Origin: Streptomyces nymphaeiformis
Lineage (GTDB): Bacteria; Actinomycetota; Actinomycetes; Streptomycetales; Streptomycetaceae
DNA length: 64,000 nt
NCBI RefSeq assembly: GCF_014203895.1
Contig: NZ_JACHJY010000006.1
Span: 186,001 to 250,000, forward strand
Direction of reading: 5' to 3'
Part shown: positions 47,392-56,294 of the stretch, one piece after another
Layout of the letters: each line of letters starts with the position of its first letter
How positions within the stretch are numbered: position 1 is the first letter of the stretch
Position numbers and translations under genes: made by a program
The notes under the pieces: generated by a model
The model's input: the letters and a program-made list of their open reading frames with translations, nothing else
What the model was told of the DNA's origin: nothing
The model's database searches: none

Positions 47392-48920
47392 GCAAGGGGA
47401 TCTACACACGGCTGCGGTTCTCCAGCCTGCGGCTGCGGCTCGTCGTCGTCTTCGCCCTCGTCGCGCTCACCGCGGCCGTCGCCGCCTCCGGCATCGCGTA
47501 CTGGCTCAACCGCGAGGCGGTGCTGACCCGTACCCAGGACAGCGCGCTGAACGACTTCCGGCAGGAGATGCAGAACCGCACGGCGACGCTGCCGCTCCGG
47601 CCCACCCAGGACGACCTGCGGCGGACCGCCGAGCAGATGGCGACGAACAGCGCCGCGAACTACCAGGTGCTGCTGCTCGGCGAGCGGGACGCGGGCAAGC
47701 CGATCGTGGGCGCCTCGGACCCGGACGACTTCACGCTCGCCGACGTGCCGCGCTCGCTGCAGGAGGCCGTGGACACGAAGCGGCCGGTGACGGAGGCCGA
47801 TCCGTATCCGTACCACCTGTTCTGGCAGCGTACGGAGCGGAACGGGACGCCGTACCTGGTCGGCGGGACGCGGATCGACGGCGGCGGGCCCGCCGGGTAC
47901 ATGTTCAAGTCGCTGGCCGCGGAGAAGGCCGACCTGAACTCGCTCGCCTGGTCGTTGGGGATCGCCACCGCGCTCGCCGTGGCCGGCTCGGTGCTGCTCG
48001 CGCAGGTCGCCGCGACGACCGTCCTCCGCCCGGTGCACCGGCTCGGCGAGGCGGCCCGGCAGCTCGGCGAGGGCAAGCTCGACACCCGGCTGCAGGTCTC
48101 CGGCGCCGACGAACTCGCCGATCTGTCCCGTACGTTCAACAGCGCGGCCGAGTCGTTGCAGAAGAAGGTCGCGGACATGAGCGCGCGGGAGGAGTCCTCG
48201 CGGCGCTTCGTCGCCGACATGTCGCACGAGCTGCGGACCCCGCTGACCGCGCTGACCGCCGTCACGGAGGTCCTGGAGGACGAGCAGGACTCCCTGGACC
48301 CGATGATCGCCCCCGCGGTGGCCCTCGTGGTGAGCGAGACCCGGCGCCTCAACGACCTGGTGGAGAACCTGATGGAGGTGACCCGCTTCGACGCGGGCAC
48401 CGCGCGGCTCGTCCTCGACGACGTGGACATCGCGGACCAGATCACCGCGTGCATCGACGCGCGGGCCTGGCTGGACGCGGTGGATCTCGACGCGGAGCGC
48501 GGGATCGTGGCGCCGCTCGACCCGCGGCGCCTGGACGTGATCCTCGCGAACCTGATCGGGAACGCGCTCAAGCACGGCGGCTCGCCGGTCCGGGTCTCGG
48601 TGCGCACGGACGACGACGAGCTGGTCATCGCGGTCCGCGACCACGGGCCCGGCATCCCCGAGGAAGTACTGCCGCACGTCTTCGACCGCTTCTACAAGGC
48701 GAGCGCGTCCCGGCCGCGGTCCGACGGCAGCGGGCTCGGTCTGTCGATCGCCATGGAGAACGCGCTGATCCACGGCGGCTCGATCACCGCGTCGAACTCG
48801 GTCGGCGAGGACGGAAAGGTCGACGGCGCGGTGTTCGTCCTGCGACTGCCGCTCGACGCGACGGGCATCACCCGCGAGGTGCAGACCCGCAGCAGCCAGG
48901 GCGAGGTGGAGGAAGCGTGA
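47388..48920 (+). CDS. afsQ2: Sensor histidine kinase AfsQ2
   Basis: 510 residues. Two membrane spans (LVVVFALVALTAAVAASGIA and SLGIATALAVAGSVLLAQVA) flank an extracellular sensor of about 155 residues. HAMP follows (VLRPVHRLGEAARQLGEGKL), then the phosphoacceptor block DMSHELRTPLTALTAV, and the ATPase domain with NLIGNALKHGG, DHGPGIPEEV and DGSGLGLSIAMENALIHGG. Phosphorylates AfsQ1. The signal is not established; glutamate-like nutrients trigger the system in S. coelicolor. Confidence 0.96.
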   Translation: MSKGIYTRLRFSSLRLRLVVVFALVALTAAVAASGIAYWLNREAVLTRTQDSALNDFRQEMQNRTATLPLRPTQDDLRRTAEQMATNSAANYQVLLLGERDAGKPIVGASDPDDFTLADVPRSLQEAVDTKRPVTEADPYPYHLFWQRTERNGTPYLVGGTRIDGGGPAGYMFKSLAAEKADLNSLAWSLGIATALAVAGSVLLAQVAATTVLRPVHRLGEAARQLGEGKLDTRLQVSGADELADLSRTFNSAAESLQKKVADMSAREESSRRFVADMSHELRTPLTALTAVTEVLEDEQDSLDPMIAPAVALVVSETRRLNDLVENLMEVTRFDAGTARLVLDDVDIADQITACIDARAWLDAVDLDAERGIVAPLDPRRLDVILANLIGNALKHGGSPVRVSVRTDDDELVIAVRDHGPGIPEEVLPHVFDRFYKASASRPRSDGSGLGLSIAMENALIHGGSITASNSVGEDGKVDGAVFVLRLPLDATGITREVQTRSSQGEVEEA

Positions 48921-49528
48921 GGCGCCGCTCTCTGATTCTGGTGGCCGCGCTGACCGCGCTGGTCGCCGGCTGCGGGATCCGGACGACATCGGTCCCGGTG
49001 GACGCGGGCGCGGCCCCGTCCCGGGTCCCGTGCAACGTGACCGAGGACGGTACGGCGTCGACCGCGGCGCAGGGCGTGCCGGTCCGGGTGTTCCTGGTCT
49101 GCGGCTCCCAGCTGGAGGCGGTGGACCGGCGGTCGCCGCAGCCGGAGGAGAAGGCGGGCGGCGATCCGGTGCGGACGGCGGGGAGGCTGCTCGCGCAGCT
49201 GCTCGCCGCGCCGTCGGAGGGGGAACGGCAGGCCGGCTTCACGACCGAGGTCCGCGGGCCGCTGTCGGTCGGCGGCGGCCGCCCGGGCGACCCCTCGGGC
49301 ACGCTGCGGCTGAGCCGCCAGCCCGAGGACCTGACCCCGACGGCCCTGTCGCAGCTGGTCTGCACGTTCGCGGAGAGCTCGGCGGGGGCGGGCGGTCACA
49401 CGGCCCTGCTCGGCGGTCCGGGCGCCTACGCCCCGAAGCGCTACCGCTGCACGCCGGAACTCCGCGAGCGCCCCTCCTCGGCCCCGCCGACGGCCCCGGT
49501 CCCGACCCCGAGCCCGTCGGCGGGCTGA
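48917..49528 (+). CDS. Lipoprotein of the afsQ operon
   Basis: 203 residues. Lipobox LVAGC after a short hydrophobic signal (MRRRSLILVAALTALVAGC). The mature part has GVPVRVFLVCGSQLEAVDRR and a GerMN-like stretch RTAGRLLAQLLAAPSEGERQ. The tail is Pro/Ser/Thr-rich. GTGA overlap with afsQ2 shows translational coupling, so it is a third AfsQ component, plausibly a ligand-sensing or signal-modulating lipoprotein outside the membrane. Confidence 0.88.
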   Translation: MRRRSLILVAALTALVAGCGIRTTSVPVDAGAAPSRVPCNVTEDGTASTAAQGVPVRVFLVCGSQLEAVDRRSPQPEEKAGGDPVRTAGRLLAQLLAAPSEGERQAGFTTEVRGPLSVGGGRPGDPSGTLRLSRQPEDLTPTALSQLVCTFAESSAGAGGHTALLGGPGAYAPKRYRCTPELRERPSSAPPTAPVPTPSPSAG

Positions 49529-49598
49529 TCCCGGCGGGGCACACGCCCGCGGCGGGCGGCGCGGAACCGATTCCGCTGCTCGTCGCGTCTTGGGGGGC

Positions 49599-50111
49599 GT
49601 GCAGCGTCAAGGTTCGGGCGGCAGTGCCGCCGTGGTCGTCCGCGTGGCGGGGTTCGTCCTCCTCCTCGCGCATCTGCTGCTCGTCGCCTGGGTCAGCCTG
49701 CGCCCACGGGACGTCGCCTGGGTGACCGCGCCGAACACGATCCCGCTGCACGGCCTGCGGACCGTGCTCGCGCTCGGCGGGGCCGAGGCGGCCCGGCTGA
49801 TCGGCGAGGGGCTGCTGCTCCTGGCCCCGCTCGGGGTGCTGCTCCCGATGGCCGACGGCCGGCTCCACGTCTCCGGCTGGGCCTCCCTGGCCCGTACGAC
49901 CGCCGCGGGCGCGCTCGTGTCGCTGGCGATCGAGCTGCTGCAGACCGCGGTGCCGGGTCAGGTCGTGGACGTGGACTCGGTGCTCCTGAACACGGTGGGG
50001 GTCGCGCTCGCGCATCTCCTGGTGGTGCCGGCCGCCCGGTCCCGGCTGCGCCGCACCGGCGCCCCTCAGGGTGCGACCCCGACGATTTCCAGGGTCCCGA
50101 TCGCCCCGTAG
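49599..50111 (+). CDS. VanZ-like membrane protein
   Basis: 170 residues with four or five helices. VanZ pattern: hydrophobic front ending in a polar loop (VAWVSLRPRDVAWVTAPNTI, PLHGLRTVLAL), the conserved NxxLFxPLG-like LIGEGLLLLAPLGVLLPM, and SLAIELLQTAVPGQVVDVDS, VLLNTVGVALAHLL. VanZ confers low-level teicoplanin resistance in enterococci; in Streptomyces its role is unknown. GTG 49599 follows GGGGGG; the TTG at 49590 is an alternative. Confidence 0.88.
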   Translation: MQRQGSGGSAAVVVRVAGFVLLLAHLLLVAWVSLRPRDVAWVTAPNTIPLHGLRTVLALGGAEAARLIGEGLLLLAPLGVLLPMADGRLHVSGWASLARTTAAGALVSLAIELLQTAVPGQVVDVDSVLLNTVGVALAHLLVVPAARSRLRRTGAPQGATPTISRVPIAP

Positions 50112-50202
50112 ACGGACGCTTCGTCCCCCTTCGCGGCGGCAGGATGGAGTCATCGGGAGCCCGGAGGAGCGGCTCTCGGAAACGACTCCGAAGGAGCCCA
50201 CC

Positions 50203-50403
50203 ATGGCCGCACTGACCCGCCCCCGTGACGGACGCGTGCTCGGCGGAGTGTGCGCGGCGCTGGCCCGGCGCTTCGGCACCTCCGCGACGACGATGCGTCT
50301 GATCTTCCTGGCCTCGTGCCTGCTGCCGGGCCCGCAGTTCCTGATCTACCTGGGCCTGTGGGTGTTGCTGCCGGCGGAGAAGACCGCGACCGCGGCCTGG
50401 TAG
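50203..50403 (+). CDS. PspC domain small membrane protein
   Basis: 66 residues. RPRDGRVLGGVCAALARRFG followed by a hydrophobic pair of segments (MRLIFLASCLLPGPQFLIYL, GLWVLLPAEK) is the PspC domain. AAGGAG precedes the ATG by eight bases. PspC proteins take part in envelope stress signalling; a stand-alone copy has no assigned target. Confidence 0.93.
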   Translation: MAALTRPRDGRVLGGVCAALARRFGTSATTMRLIFLASCLLPGPQFLIYLGLWVLLPAEKTATAAW

Positions 50404-50418
50404 CCGGCGGACACGCAC

Positions 50419-50464
50419 GCCGAAGGGGCGCGGACCCGGGGTTCCGGGTGCGCGCCCCTTCGGC
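50419..50464. terminator. Terminator hairpin
   Basis: A perfect 14-bp stem (GCCGAAGGGGCGCG with its complement) and an 18-base loop that itself contains ACCCGGGGTTCCGGGT. Between the PspC gene and the converging gene at 50478. Confidence 0.8.
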
Positions 50465-50477
50465 GTGTACGGCGGTG

Positions 50478-50849
50478 TCAGCCGATCGGCAGGCCGCCGG
50501 CGCCCAGCGGGAGCCCGCCGAGGAGGCCGCCGAGCGGGGTGGCGCCGAGGCCGCCGGCGGCGGCGTCGAGCGGGAGGTTCTGGGTGGCCTGGCCGGCGGC
50601 GGCCGGGAGGGTCTTCACGCCCTGGTCGACGCCCTGGCCGAGGGCGCCCTGGCCGGCTCCGAGGGACTCCGCGGCGCCGTCGGGGAGCGTGGTGAGGCCG
50701 TCACCGAGCGGGACGGCCTTGGTCACCGTGCCCAGCGCGTCGGCGTCGAGCGGCAGGGACGGCGCTGCGGAGGCCGTGCCGGCGGCGGCAGCGGCGAAAG
50801 CGGCACCGAGAGCGGCGACACCGAGCTTCTTGGCGGCAGACTGCTTCAT
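50478..50849 (-). CDS. Secreted small Leu/Gly-rich protein
   Basis: 123 residues. Signal peptide (KKLGVAALGAAFAAAAAGTA, cleavage near ASA). The mature part is low complexity with repeated LPLDA/LPLG-type segments (APSLPLDADALGTVTKAVPL, NLPLDAAAGGLGATPLGGLL, GGLPLGAGGLPIG). The style resembles the exported protein at 44508. AAGGAAGATT precedes the ATG. No known family. Confidence 0.8.
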   Translation of the reverse strand: MKQSAAKKLGVAALGAAFAAAAAGTASAAPSLPLDADALGTVTKAVPLGDGLTTLPDGAAESLGAGQGALGQGVDQGVKTLPAAAGQATQNLPLDAAAGGLGATPLGGLLGGLPLGAGGLPIG

Positions 50850-50968
50850 CTGAAAATCTTCCTTGGGGAATCCGGGGGCTTCGGAGAAAAGCCGGGAGGG
50901 GAAATCCTGGGAATCGAGAGCGGCTCTGCAACCTAACCAGCGAACGTCGCCTCCGCAAACACCGGAAA

Positions 50969-50997
50969 GCGGCCGGGTGTCGCGCCACCCCGGCCGC
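50969..50997. terminator. Terminator hairpin after add
   Basis: GCGGCCGGG pairs with CCCGGCCGC around an 11-base loop, 26 bases beyond the add stop on the minus strand. Confidence 0.65.
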
Positions 50998-51022
50998 CTC
51001 CGTTCTCTCCGTGAGGGGCTCC

Positions 51023-52177
51023 TCAGCCCTCCATACGGGAAGACTCGCTGGTCGCGGCCGTCTGCTTGAACAGCCATTCGGACTTGAGCTCGGCGTATCC
51101 GGGCTTGATCACCTCATTGATCATGGCGAGTCGTTCATCGAAAGGAATGAACGCTGATTTCATCGCATTGACCGTGAACCACTGCATGTCGTCGAGCGTG
51201 TAGTCGAATGCCTCGATCAGCAGCTCGAATTCCCGGCTCATGCTCGTCCCGCTCATCAGCCGGTTGTCGGTGTTGACCGTGGCCCGGAAGTGGAGCGTGC
51301 GGAGCAGACCGATGGGGTGCTCGGCGAAGGAGGCGGCGGCGCCGGTCTGGAGGTTGGAGGAGGGGCACATCTCCAGCGGGATGCGCTTGTCGCGGACGTA
51401 GGCGGCGAGGCGGCCGAGGCGGACGGAGCCGTCGTCGGCGACCTCGATGTCGTCGATGATCCGGACGCCGTGGCCGAGCCGGTCGGCGCCGCACCACTGG
51501 AGCGCCTGCCAGATGGAGGGCAGTCCGAAGGCCTCGCCGGCGTGGATGGTGAAGTGGTTGTTCTCCCGCTTGAGGTACTCGAAGGCGTCGAGGTGGCGGG
51601 TGGGCGGGTAGCCGGCCTCGGCGCCCGCGATGTCGAAGCCGACGACGCCGGAGTCGCGGTAGCGGTTGGCGAGTTCGGCGATCTCCAGGGCGCGGGCGGC
51701 GTGCCGCATCGCGGTGAGCAGGGCGCCGACGCGGATGCGGTGGCCGTTGGCCCTGGCCCGCCGCTCGCCCTCGCGGAAGCCCTCGTTGACGGCCTCCACG
51801 ACCTCTTCGAGGGTGAGCCCGCCCTCCAGGTGCTGCTCGGGGGCGTACCGCACCTCGGCGTACACGACGCCGTCCTCGGCCAGGTCGACCGCGCACTCGG
51901 CGGCGACGCGGAAGAGCGCGTCCCGGCTCTGCATGACGGCGCAGGTGTGCGCGAAGGTCTCCAGGTACCGCTCCAGGGAGCCGGAGTCGGCGGCTTCGCG
52001 GAACCAGATGCCGAGTTTGTCGGGCTCCGTCTCGGGGAGTTGCCCGTAGCCCTGCTCCCGGGCGAGTTCGATGATCGTGCCGGGGCGCAGTCCGCCGTCG
52101 AGGTGGTCGTGGAGCAGCACCTTCGGGGCACGGCGGATCTGGTCCGCGGTGGGGACGTTGGGGGTCTGGCTCGTCAT
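51023..52177 (-). CDS. add: Adenosine deaminase
   Basis: 384 residues. It converts (deoxy)adenosine to (deoxy)inosine, feeding PNP. Motifs: metal ligands in LLHDHLDGGLRPGTI, GFDIAGAEAGYPPTRH, the catalytic HAGE in HFTIHAGEAFG, RLGHGVRII, and VNTDNRLMSGTSMSREFELL. The NTDN spelling is that of the longer actinobacterial enzymes. The nucleoside-regulon palindrome lies 17 bases before the ATG. Confidence 0.95.
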   Translation of the reverse strand: MTSQTPNVPTADQIRRAPKVLLHDHLDGGLRPGTIIELAREQGYGQLPETEPDKLGIWFREAADSGSLERYLETFAHTCAVMQSRDALFRVAAECAVDLAEDGVVYAEVRYAPEQHLEGGLTLEEVVEAVNEGFREGERRARANGHRIRVGALLTAMRHAARALEIAELANRYRDSGVVGFDIAGAEAGYPPTRHLDAFEYLKRENNHFTIHAGEAFGLPSIWQALQWCGADRLGHGVRIIDDIEVADDGSVRLGRLAAYVRDKRIPLEMCPSSNLQTGAAASFAEHPIGLLRTLHFRATVNTDNRLMSGTSMSREFELLIEAFDYTLDDMQWFTVNAMKSAFIPFDERLAMINEVIKPGYAELKSEWLFKQTAATSESSRMEG

Positions 52178-52193
52178 TTCCGCACTCTAGCCC

Positions 52194-52205
52194 CTACGCG
52201 CGTAG
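52194..52205. promoter_or_regulatory. Nucleoside-regulon palindrome CTACGCGCGTAG, add site
   Basis: Perfect copy 17 bases before the add start. TAGAGT between it and the ATG may be the -10 box. The site would block RNA polymerase when bound. Confidence 0.75.
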
Positions 52206-52268
52206 AACACCTGTCGTGGCGCCGGATTTCTCGTGGCGGTCCGGCACCGGTCCGCCTAGCCTGCGCGC

Positions 52269-53045
52269 ATGACCTCCACCACGCCCGCGTCCGAACTGCC
52301 GCGGATCCACGGCTTCCTGACCGACTTCCACCGCCGCCAGGCGGCCCGCACCGTCGAGTTCCCCGGCGCCGTCGCGGTGCTCGACGACGCCTACCGGCAC
52401 TCCCGGGGGAACAACCACGTGCTCGCCTACGGGGCCGTGGACCCGGAGGCGCTGGCCGGGTACGCGGACGAGGCGCTCGGCCATCTCCCGTACCGCTACT
52501 CCTACGTCCTCGACGAGACGGTCGCCGCCGCCTGTCTGGCGCCGATGGAGCGGGCCGGCTTCCGGCACGCCACCACGCTGCTCATGGCGCACACCGGCGA
52601 GGTGCCGGAGCACGGTGGGGCGCGGGAGGTGGACTTCGACGAGCTGCGCGGCCCGGTGACCGCGTCGTGGCACCGGATCGCCCCGCAGGCGCGGCCGGAG
52701 CACGTACACGACCTGGTGGAGCGTCGCGTGGCGCGGCGGCGCGGGGCCGACGACGTGCGGTTCCTCGCCGCGCACACTCCGGAGGGCGAGGTGGCCGCGT
52801 GGGTCGACCTCTACATGAACCCGGAGACCGGGATCGCGCAGATCGAGGACCTGGTCACCGCGGAGGCCCACCTGAAGCAGGGGTACGCCGGGAAGGTCCT
52901 GGACACGGCGCTGCGCGAGGCGGCCGACGCGGGCTGCGGGACCCGTTTCCTCACCGCCTTCTCGGGCGACTGGCCGCACACCTGGTACGCCCGGAAGGGC
53001 TTCGAGGTCGTCGGCTCGGTGGCCCGCTTCGAACGACTGCTCTGA
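52269..53045 (+). CDS. GNAT family N-acetyltransferase
   Basis: 258 residues. The C-terminal half has the GNAT fold: VAAWVDLYMNPETGIAQIED, LVTAEAHLKQGYAGKVLDTA, LREAADAGCGTRFLTAFSG, HTWYARKGFEVVGS. The N-terminal part (residues 1-130) is a related but degenerate lobe. Acetyl-CoA dependent transfer to an amine; the substrate is not readable. Confidence 0.85.
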   Translation: MTSTTPASELPRIHGFLTDFHRRQAARTVEFPGAVAVLDDAYRHSRGNNHVLAYGAVDPEALAGYADEALGHLPYRYSYVLDETVAAACLAPMERAGFRHATTLLMAHTGEVPEHGGAREVDFDELRGPVTASWHRIAPQARPEHVHDLVERRVARRRGADDVRFLAAHTPEGEVAAWVDLYMNPETGIAQIEDLVTAEAHLKQGYAGKVLDTALREAADAGCGTRFLTAFSGDWPHTWYARKGFEVVGSVARFERLL

Positions 53046-53135
53046 GCACGGCCGTTCGAGCCGCGGGGCCTGCGATATGTAACAGTGACCGCGCGTACGG
53101 CTGGCGTACACCTCGGCTTCTGAGACTGTTCTGCC

Positions 53136-53924
53136 ATGGCGCACTTCGCACTCGTGGCGCCGCCCGCGGCACGGAGACCCCGGCTCGGGCGGCCTGTTGG
53201 AGGTTCCCGCACGTCGGCGGCGGTGGGCGGCGTGGTGCTGCTCCTGCCGGACGGTGAGCCGGTGTCGACCCGGCGGGCCTCCGCGCGGGCGCACTCCGCG
53301 ATGGTTCCGCTGGGGCGCGCTCTGGTCCGGGCGGGCCGGTCCGAGGGACTCGTCGCGCACGTGGTCCGCTACCGGGCGCGCGGCTGGAACGGCGCGGACG
53401 CCGACCTCGCGGCGGACGCCTCCTGGGCGGTCGCGGAGGCGGTACGGCTCTACGGCGACGTCCCGGTCTGCCTCGTCGGCCACGGGATGGGGGCGCGGGC
53501 GGCGCTGCGGGCGGCCGGGCATCCGGCGGTCTGCGCGGTGCTCGCGCTCGCCCCGTGGATGCCCGAGGAGGACGTGGCGGCCGAGCCGGAGCCGGTGCGG
53601 CAGCTGGTGGGGCGCAGGGTGCTGCTCGCGCACGGCACGAACGACGCGCGGACGGACCCGGAGCTGTCGTTCCGGTTCGCCGAGCGGGCGAAGAAGGCGA
53701 ACCGGGACACCTGCCGCTTCGAGGTCCACTCGGACGGCCACGCGCTGCGCCAGTACGCGGCCGAGGTCCGGGCCCTCGCCGCGGACTTCGTGCTCGGCGC
53801 CCTCTTCTCCCGGCCGGTCGCCCGCCCGGTGGCCGACGCGATGGCGGCCCCGCCGCCGCTGGGCCTGCGCATGCCGCTGGCGGCGGGCTTCGGAAGTTCA
53901 CGCGGGGGCTCACGCCGGAGGTGA
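53136..53924 (+). CDS. Alpha/beta-hydrolase fold protein with altered nucleophile
   Basis: 262 residues. The fold is clear: GVVLLLPDGEP, LVGHGMGARAALRAAGHPAV, LALAPWMPEEDVAAEPEP, RVLLAHGTNDARTDPELS, SDGHALRQYAAEV. In the nucleophile elbow the usual Ser of GHSMG is Gly (GHGMG), while Asp and His are kept. It may therefore lack normal hydrolase activity. Its last bases overlap the converging LysR gene. Confidence 0.8.
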   Translation: MAHFALVAPPAARRPRLGRPVGGSRTSAAVGGVVLLLPDGEPVSTRRASARAHSAMVPLGRALVRAGRSEGLVAHVVRYRARGWNGADADLAADASWAVAEAVRLYGDVPVCLVGHGMGARAALRAAGHPAVCAVLALAPWMPEEDVAAEPEPVRQLVGRRVLLAHGTNDARTDPELSFRFAERAKKANRDTCRFEVHSDGHALRQYAAEVRALAADFVLGALFSRPVARPVADAMAAPPPLGLRMPLAAGFGSSRGGSRRR

Positions 53925-54833
53925 CGGCTCCAGCGGCTCCTTCGGCAGCAGGTGGCCGCGCCTGCTCAGCAGGAACTTCTTGAAGGCGGCCACCGGGGCC
54001 GTGTCCGGATGGCCGTCCAGCCAGGCGACGCCGATCTCGCGGACCGCGCGCGGCGCGGTGACCGTGAGTTCGACGACGCCGGGACGGGGGACGGCGGGCG
54101 GCGGCAGCAGGGCGACCCCGAGGCCGGCGGCGACGAGACCGCGCAGGGTCTCGGCCTCCTCGCCCTCGAAGGCGACCCGGGGCTTGAAGCCGGCCTCCGC
54201 GCACAGGTCGTCGGTGATGCGGCGGAGCCCGTACCCCGGCTCCAGGGTCACGAAGGTCTCGTCCGCGGCCTCGGCGAGCCGGACCCGCTTGCGGCCGGCG
54301 AGCCGGTGGTCGTCGGGGACGACGAGCCGCAGCCGCTGCTCGTCGAGGCGCCGGGCCACCAGGTCGGGGGCGTCCGGCACCGGAGAGGTCAGGCAGAGGT
54401 CGAGGTCGCCGGCCCGCAGCCGTTCGATCATGGCCTCGCCGTAGTTCTGGACGAGGGTGAAGCGGATCCGCGGGTGGTCGACGCGGAAGGCGCGGATGAG
54501 ACCCGGGACGGTCTCGGAGCCCATCGTGTGGAGGAAGCCGAAGGCGACCCGGCCCGCCGTCGGGTCGGCGTCGGCCCGTACGGTGTCGGCGGCGCGCTCC
54601 ACCTCGGCGAGGGCCCGGTCGGCGGCGGTCAGGAAGCGGCGGCCCGCCGGGGTGAGGGAGACCGTGCGGCCGCGCCGGGCGAAGAGGGTGACGCCCAGGT
54701 CCTGTTCGAGCCGGACCATGGCCCGCGAGAGCGTCGACTGCGGCACGCCCATCTCGGCCGCGGCGCGGGTCACGTGCTCGTGCCGGGCGACGGCGGCGAA
54801 GTACGCGAGCCGCGGCGCGAGCAGCAGTCCCAT
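53910..54833 (-). CDS. LysR family transcriptional regulator
   Basis: 307 residues. Helix-turn-helix: MGLLLAPRLAYFAAVARHEH, VTRAAAEMGVPQSTLSRAMV, RLEQDLGVTLF. Then a full periplasmic-type effector-binding domain (RVAFGFLHTMGSETVPGLIR, LAGRKRVRLAEAADETFVTL). ATG 54833 is chosen because longer starts (54887, 54926) would put the operator palindrome inside the gene. It diverges from an MFS exporter, the standard LysR pair. Confidence 0.9.
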   Translation of the reverse strand: MGLLLAPRLAYFAAVARHEHVTRAAAEMGVPQSTLSRAMVRLEQDLGVTLFARRGRTVSLTPAGRRFLTAADRALAEVERAADTVRADADPTAGRVAFGFLHTMGSETVPGLIRAFRVDHPRIRFTLVQNYGEAMIERLRAGDLDLCLTSPVPDAPDLVARRLDEQRLRLVVPDDHRLAGRKRVRLAEAADETFVTLEPGYGLRRITDDLCAEAGFKPRVAFEGEEAETLRGLVAAGLGVALLPPPAVPRPGVVELTVTAPRAVREIGVAWLDGHPDTAPVAAFKKFLLSRRGHLLPKEPLEPSPPA

Positions 54834-54881
54834 GTCTTCTTCGTTACTGTTCGGTGACAGGCGAGGCTGTGACCTGTACTC

Positions 54882-54917
54882 ATGCATCATGGGAACGATT
54901 ACAGCAGTTCCGTGCAT
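54882..54917. promoter_or_regulatory. LysR operator-like inverted repeat
   Basis: ATGCA...GGGAAC pairs imperfectly with GTTCCGTGCAT around a 10-base spacer, between the divergent LysR and MFS genes and 49 bases from the LysR start. Confidence 0.45.
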
Positions 54918-54952
54918 TGGACGCATGAAGCGGACCGTCCTACGTTCGTGAC

Positions 54953-56212
54953 ATGCCTTCCGCCAGTACCAAGGCGGCCGCCACCACCGCGTCCGCCGAC
55001 ACCCGCCTCTCCCCCGGTGCCCCCGGATACCGCCGGATGAGCCTCGCGCTCTTCGCCGCCGGACTGGCCACCTTCGCCCTCCTCTACTCCACGCAGGCCC
55101 TCCTCCCGGCCATCTCGGCCGAGTTCGGCGCCGACGCCTCCGCCGCCTCGTGGACGGTCTCCGCCGCGACCGGCGCCCTCGCCCTCTGCGTCCTGCCGCT
55201 CAGCGCCCTCTCGGAGCGCTTCGGGCGGCGCGCGATGATGACGGCCTCCCTCTCGGTCGCGGTCGCGGTGGCACTCCTGGTACCGCTCGCCCCGAACCTG
55301 GAGTCCCTGATCGCGCTCCGCGCGGTCCAGGGCGCGGCGCTCGCCGGCCTCCCGGCCTCCGCGATGGCGTACCTCGCCGAGGAGGTGCGGCCCCGGGCCC
55401 TGGTCGCCGCGATCGGCCTGTTCGTGGCGGGCAACTCGATCGGCGGCATGAGCGGGCGGCTGGTGACCGGCTGGGTCTCGCAGCTGTGGGGCTGGCGCGC
55501 GGGTCTGGCCGCCGTCGGCCTGACCTCCCTGGTGTGCGCGCTGGCGTTCCGGGCGCTGCTCCCGAAGGCCCGGCACTTCACCCCCGGCACGCTGAACCCG
55601 AAGGCGCTGGCCCGGACGGTCCGGGGCCACCTCGCCGACCCGCTCCTGATGCGGCTGTACGTGATCGGCGCGCTGTTCATGACGGTCTTCGGCGCCGTGT
55701 ACACGGTGATCGGCTACCGCCTGGTGGAGGCGCCGTTCTCGCTGCCGCAGGGCGTGATCGGCTCGATCTTCCTGATCTACCTGGTCGGCACGGTCTCCTC
55801 GGCGGCGGCCGGCAAGCTGGTCGGCCGGATGGGCCGGCGGGGCGCGCTGTACCTCGCGGTCTCGACGACGGCGGCGGGCCTGCTGTTCTCGCTGTCGGAC
55901 TCCCTCGCCCTGGTCCTCGTGGGCCTGGTCCTGATCACGGCCGGTTTCTTCGCGGGCCACGCGGTCGCCTCCTCCTCGGTGAGCCGCACGGCGAAGACGG
56001 GCCGCGCGCAGGCCTCGGCGCTGTACCAGTCGGCGTACTACCTGGGCAGCAGCGCGGGCGGCACGCTCGGCGCGGTCGCCTTCCACGCGGGCGGCTGGGC
56101 GGGCACGGTCCTGATCGGCCTGGTCGCGGTCCTCGGGGTCGTCTCGGTCACGCTGTACGGCTCGCACAGCGCGCGCGTCGAGGCGCGGCGGCTGCACCCG
56201 GCGGCGGCGTAG
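54953..56212 (+). CDS. MFS transporter (YnfM-like)
   Basis: 419 residues with 12 hydrophobic helices. LALFAAGLATFALLYSTQAL, LPAISAEFGADASAASWTVS, LSALSERFGRRAMMTASLSV and EEVRPRALVAAIGLFVAGNS follow the YnfM/CynX-type pattern. The paired LysR regulator suggests induction by the exported substrate, probably an amino-acid- or sulfonate-like compound; not readable from sequence. Confidence 0.92.
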   Translation: MPSASTKAAATTASADTRLSPGAPGYRRMSLALFAAGLATFALLYSTQALLPAISAEFGADASAASWTVSAATGALALCVLPLSALSERFGRRAMMTASLSVAVAVALLVPLAPNLESLIALRAVQGAALAGLPASAMAYLAEEVRPRALVAAIGLFVAGNSIGGMSGRLVTGWVSQLWGWRAGLAAVGLTSLVCALAFRALLPKARHFTPGTLNPKALARTVRGHLADPLLMRLYVIGALFMTVFGAVYTVIGYRLVEAPFSLPQGVIGSIFLIYLVGTVSSAAAGKLVGRMGRRGALYLAVSTTAAGLLFSLSDSLALVLVGLVLITAGFFAGHAVASSSVSRTAKTGRAQASALYQSAYYLGSSAGGTLGAVAFHAGGWAGTVLIGLVAVLGVVSVTLYGSHSARVEARRLHPAAA

Positions 56213-56294
56213 GAGGTCTCCCGCTCCCGGCCCGCAACCGCCAGACTCCCCCTTACGTCCTCAAATACAGGGACTCGAGGGGGAGTTGACGATC

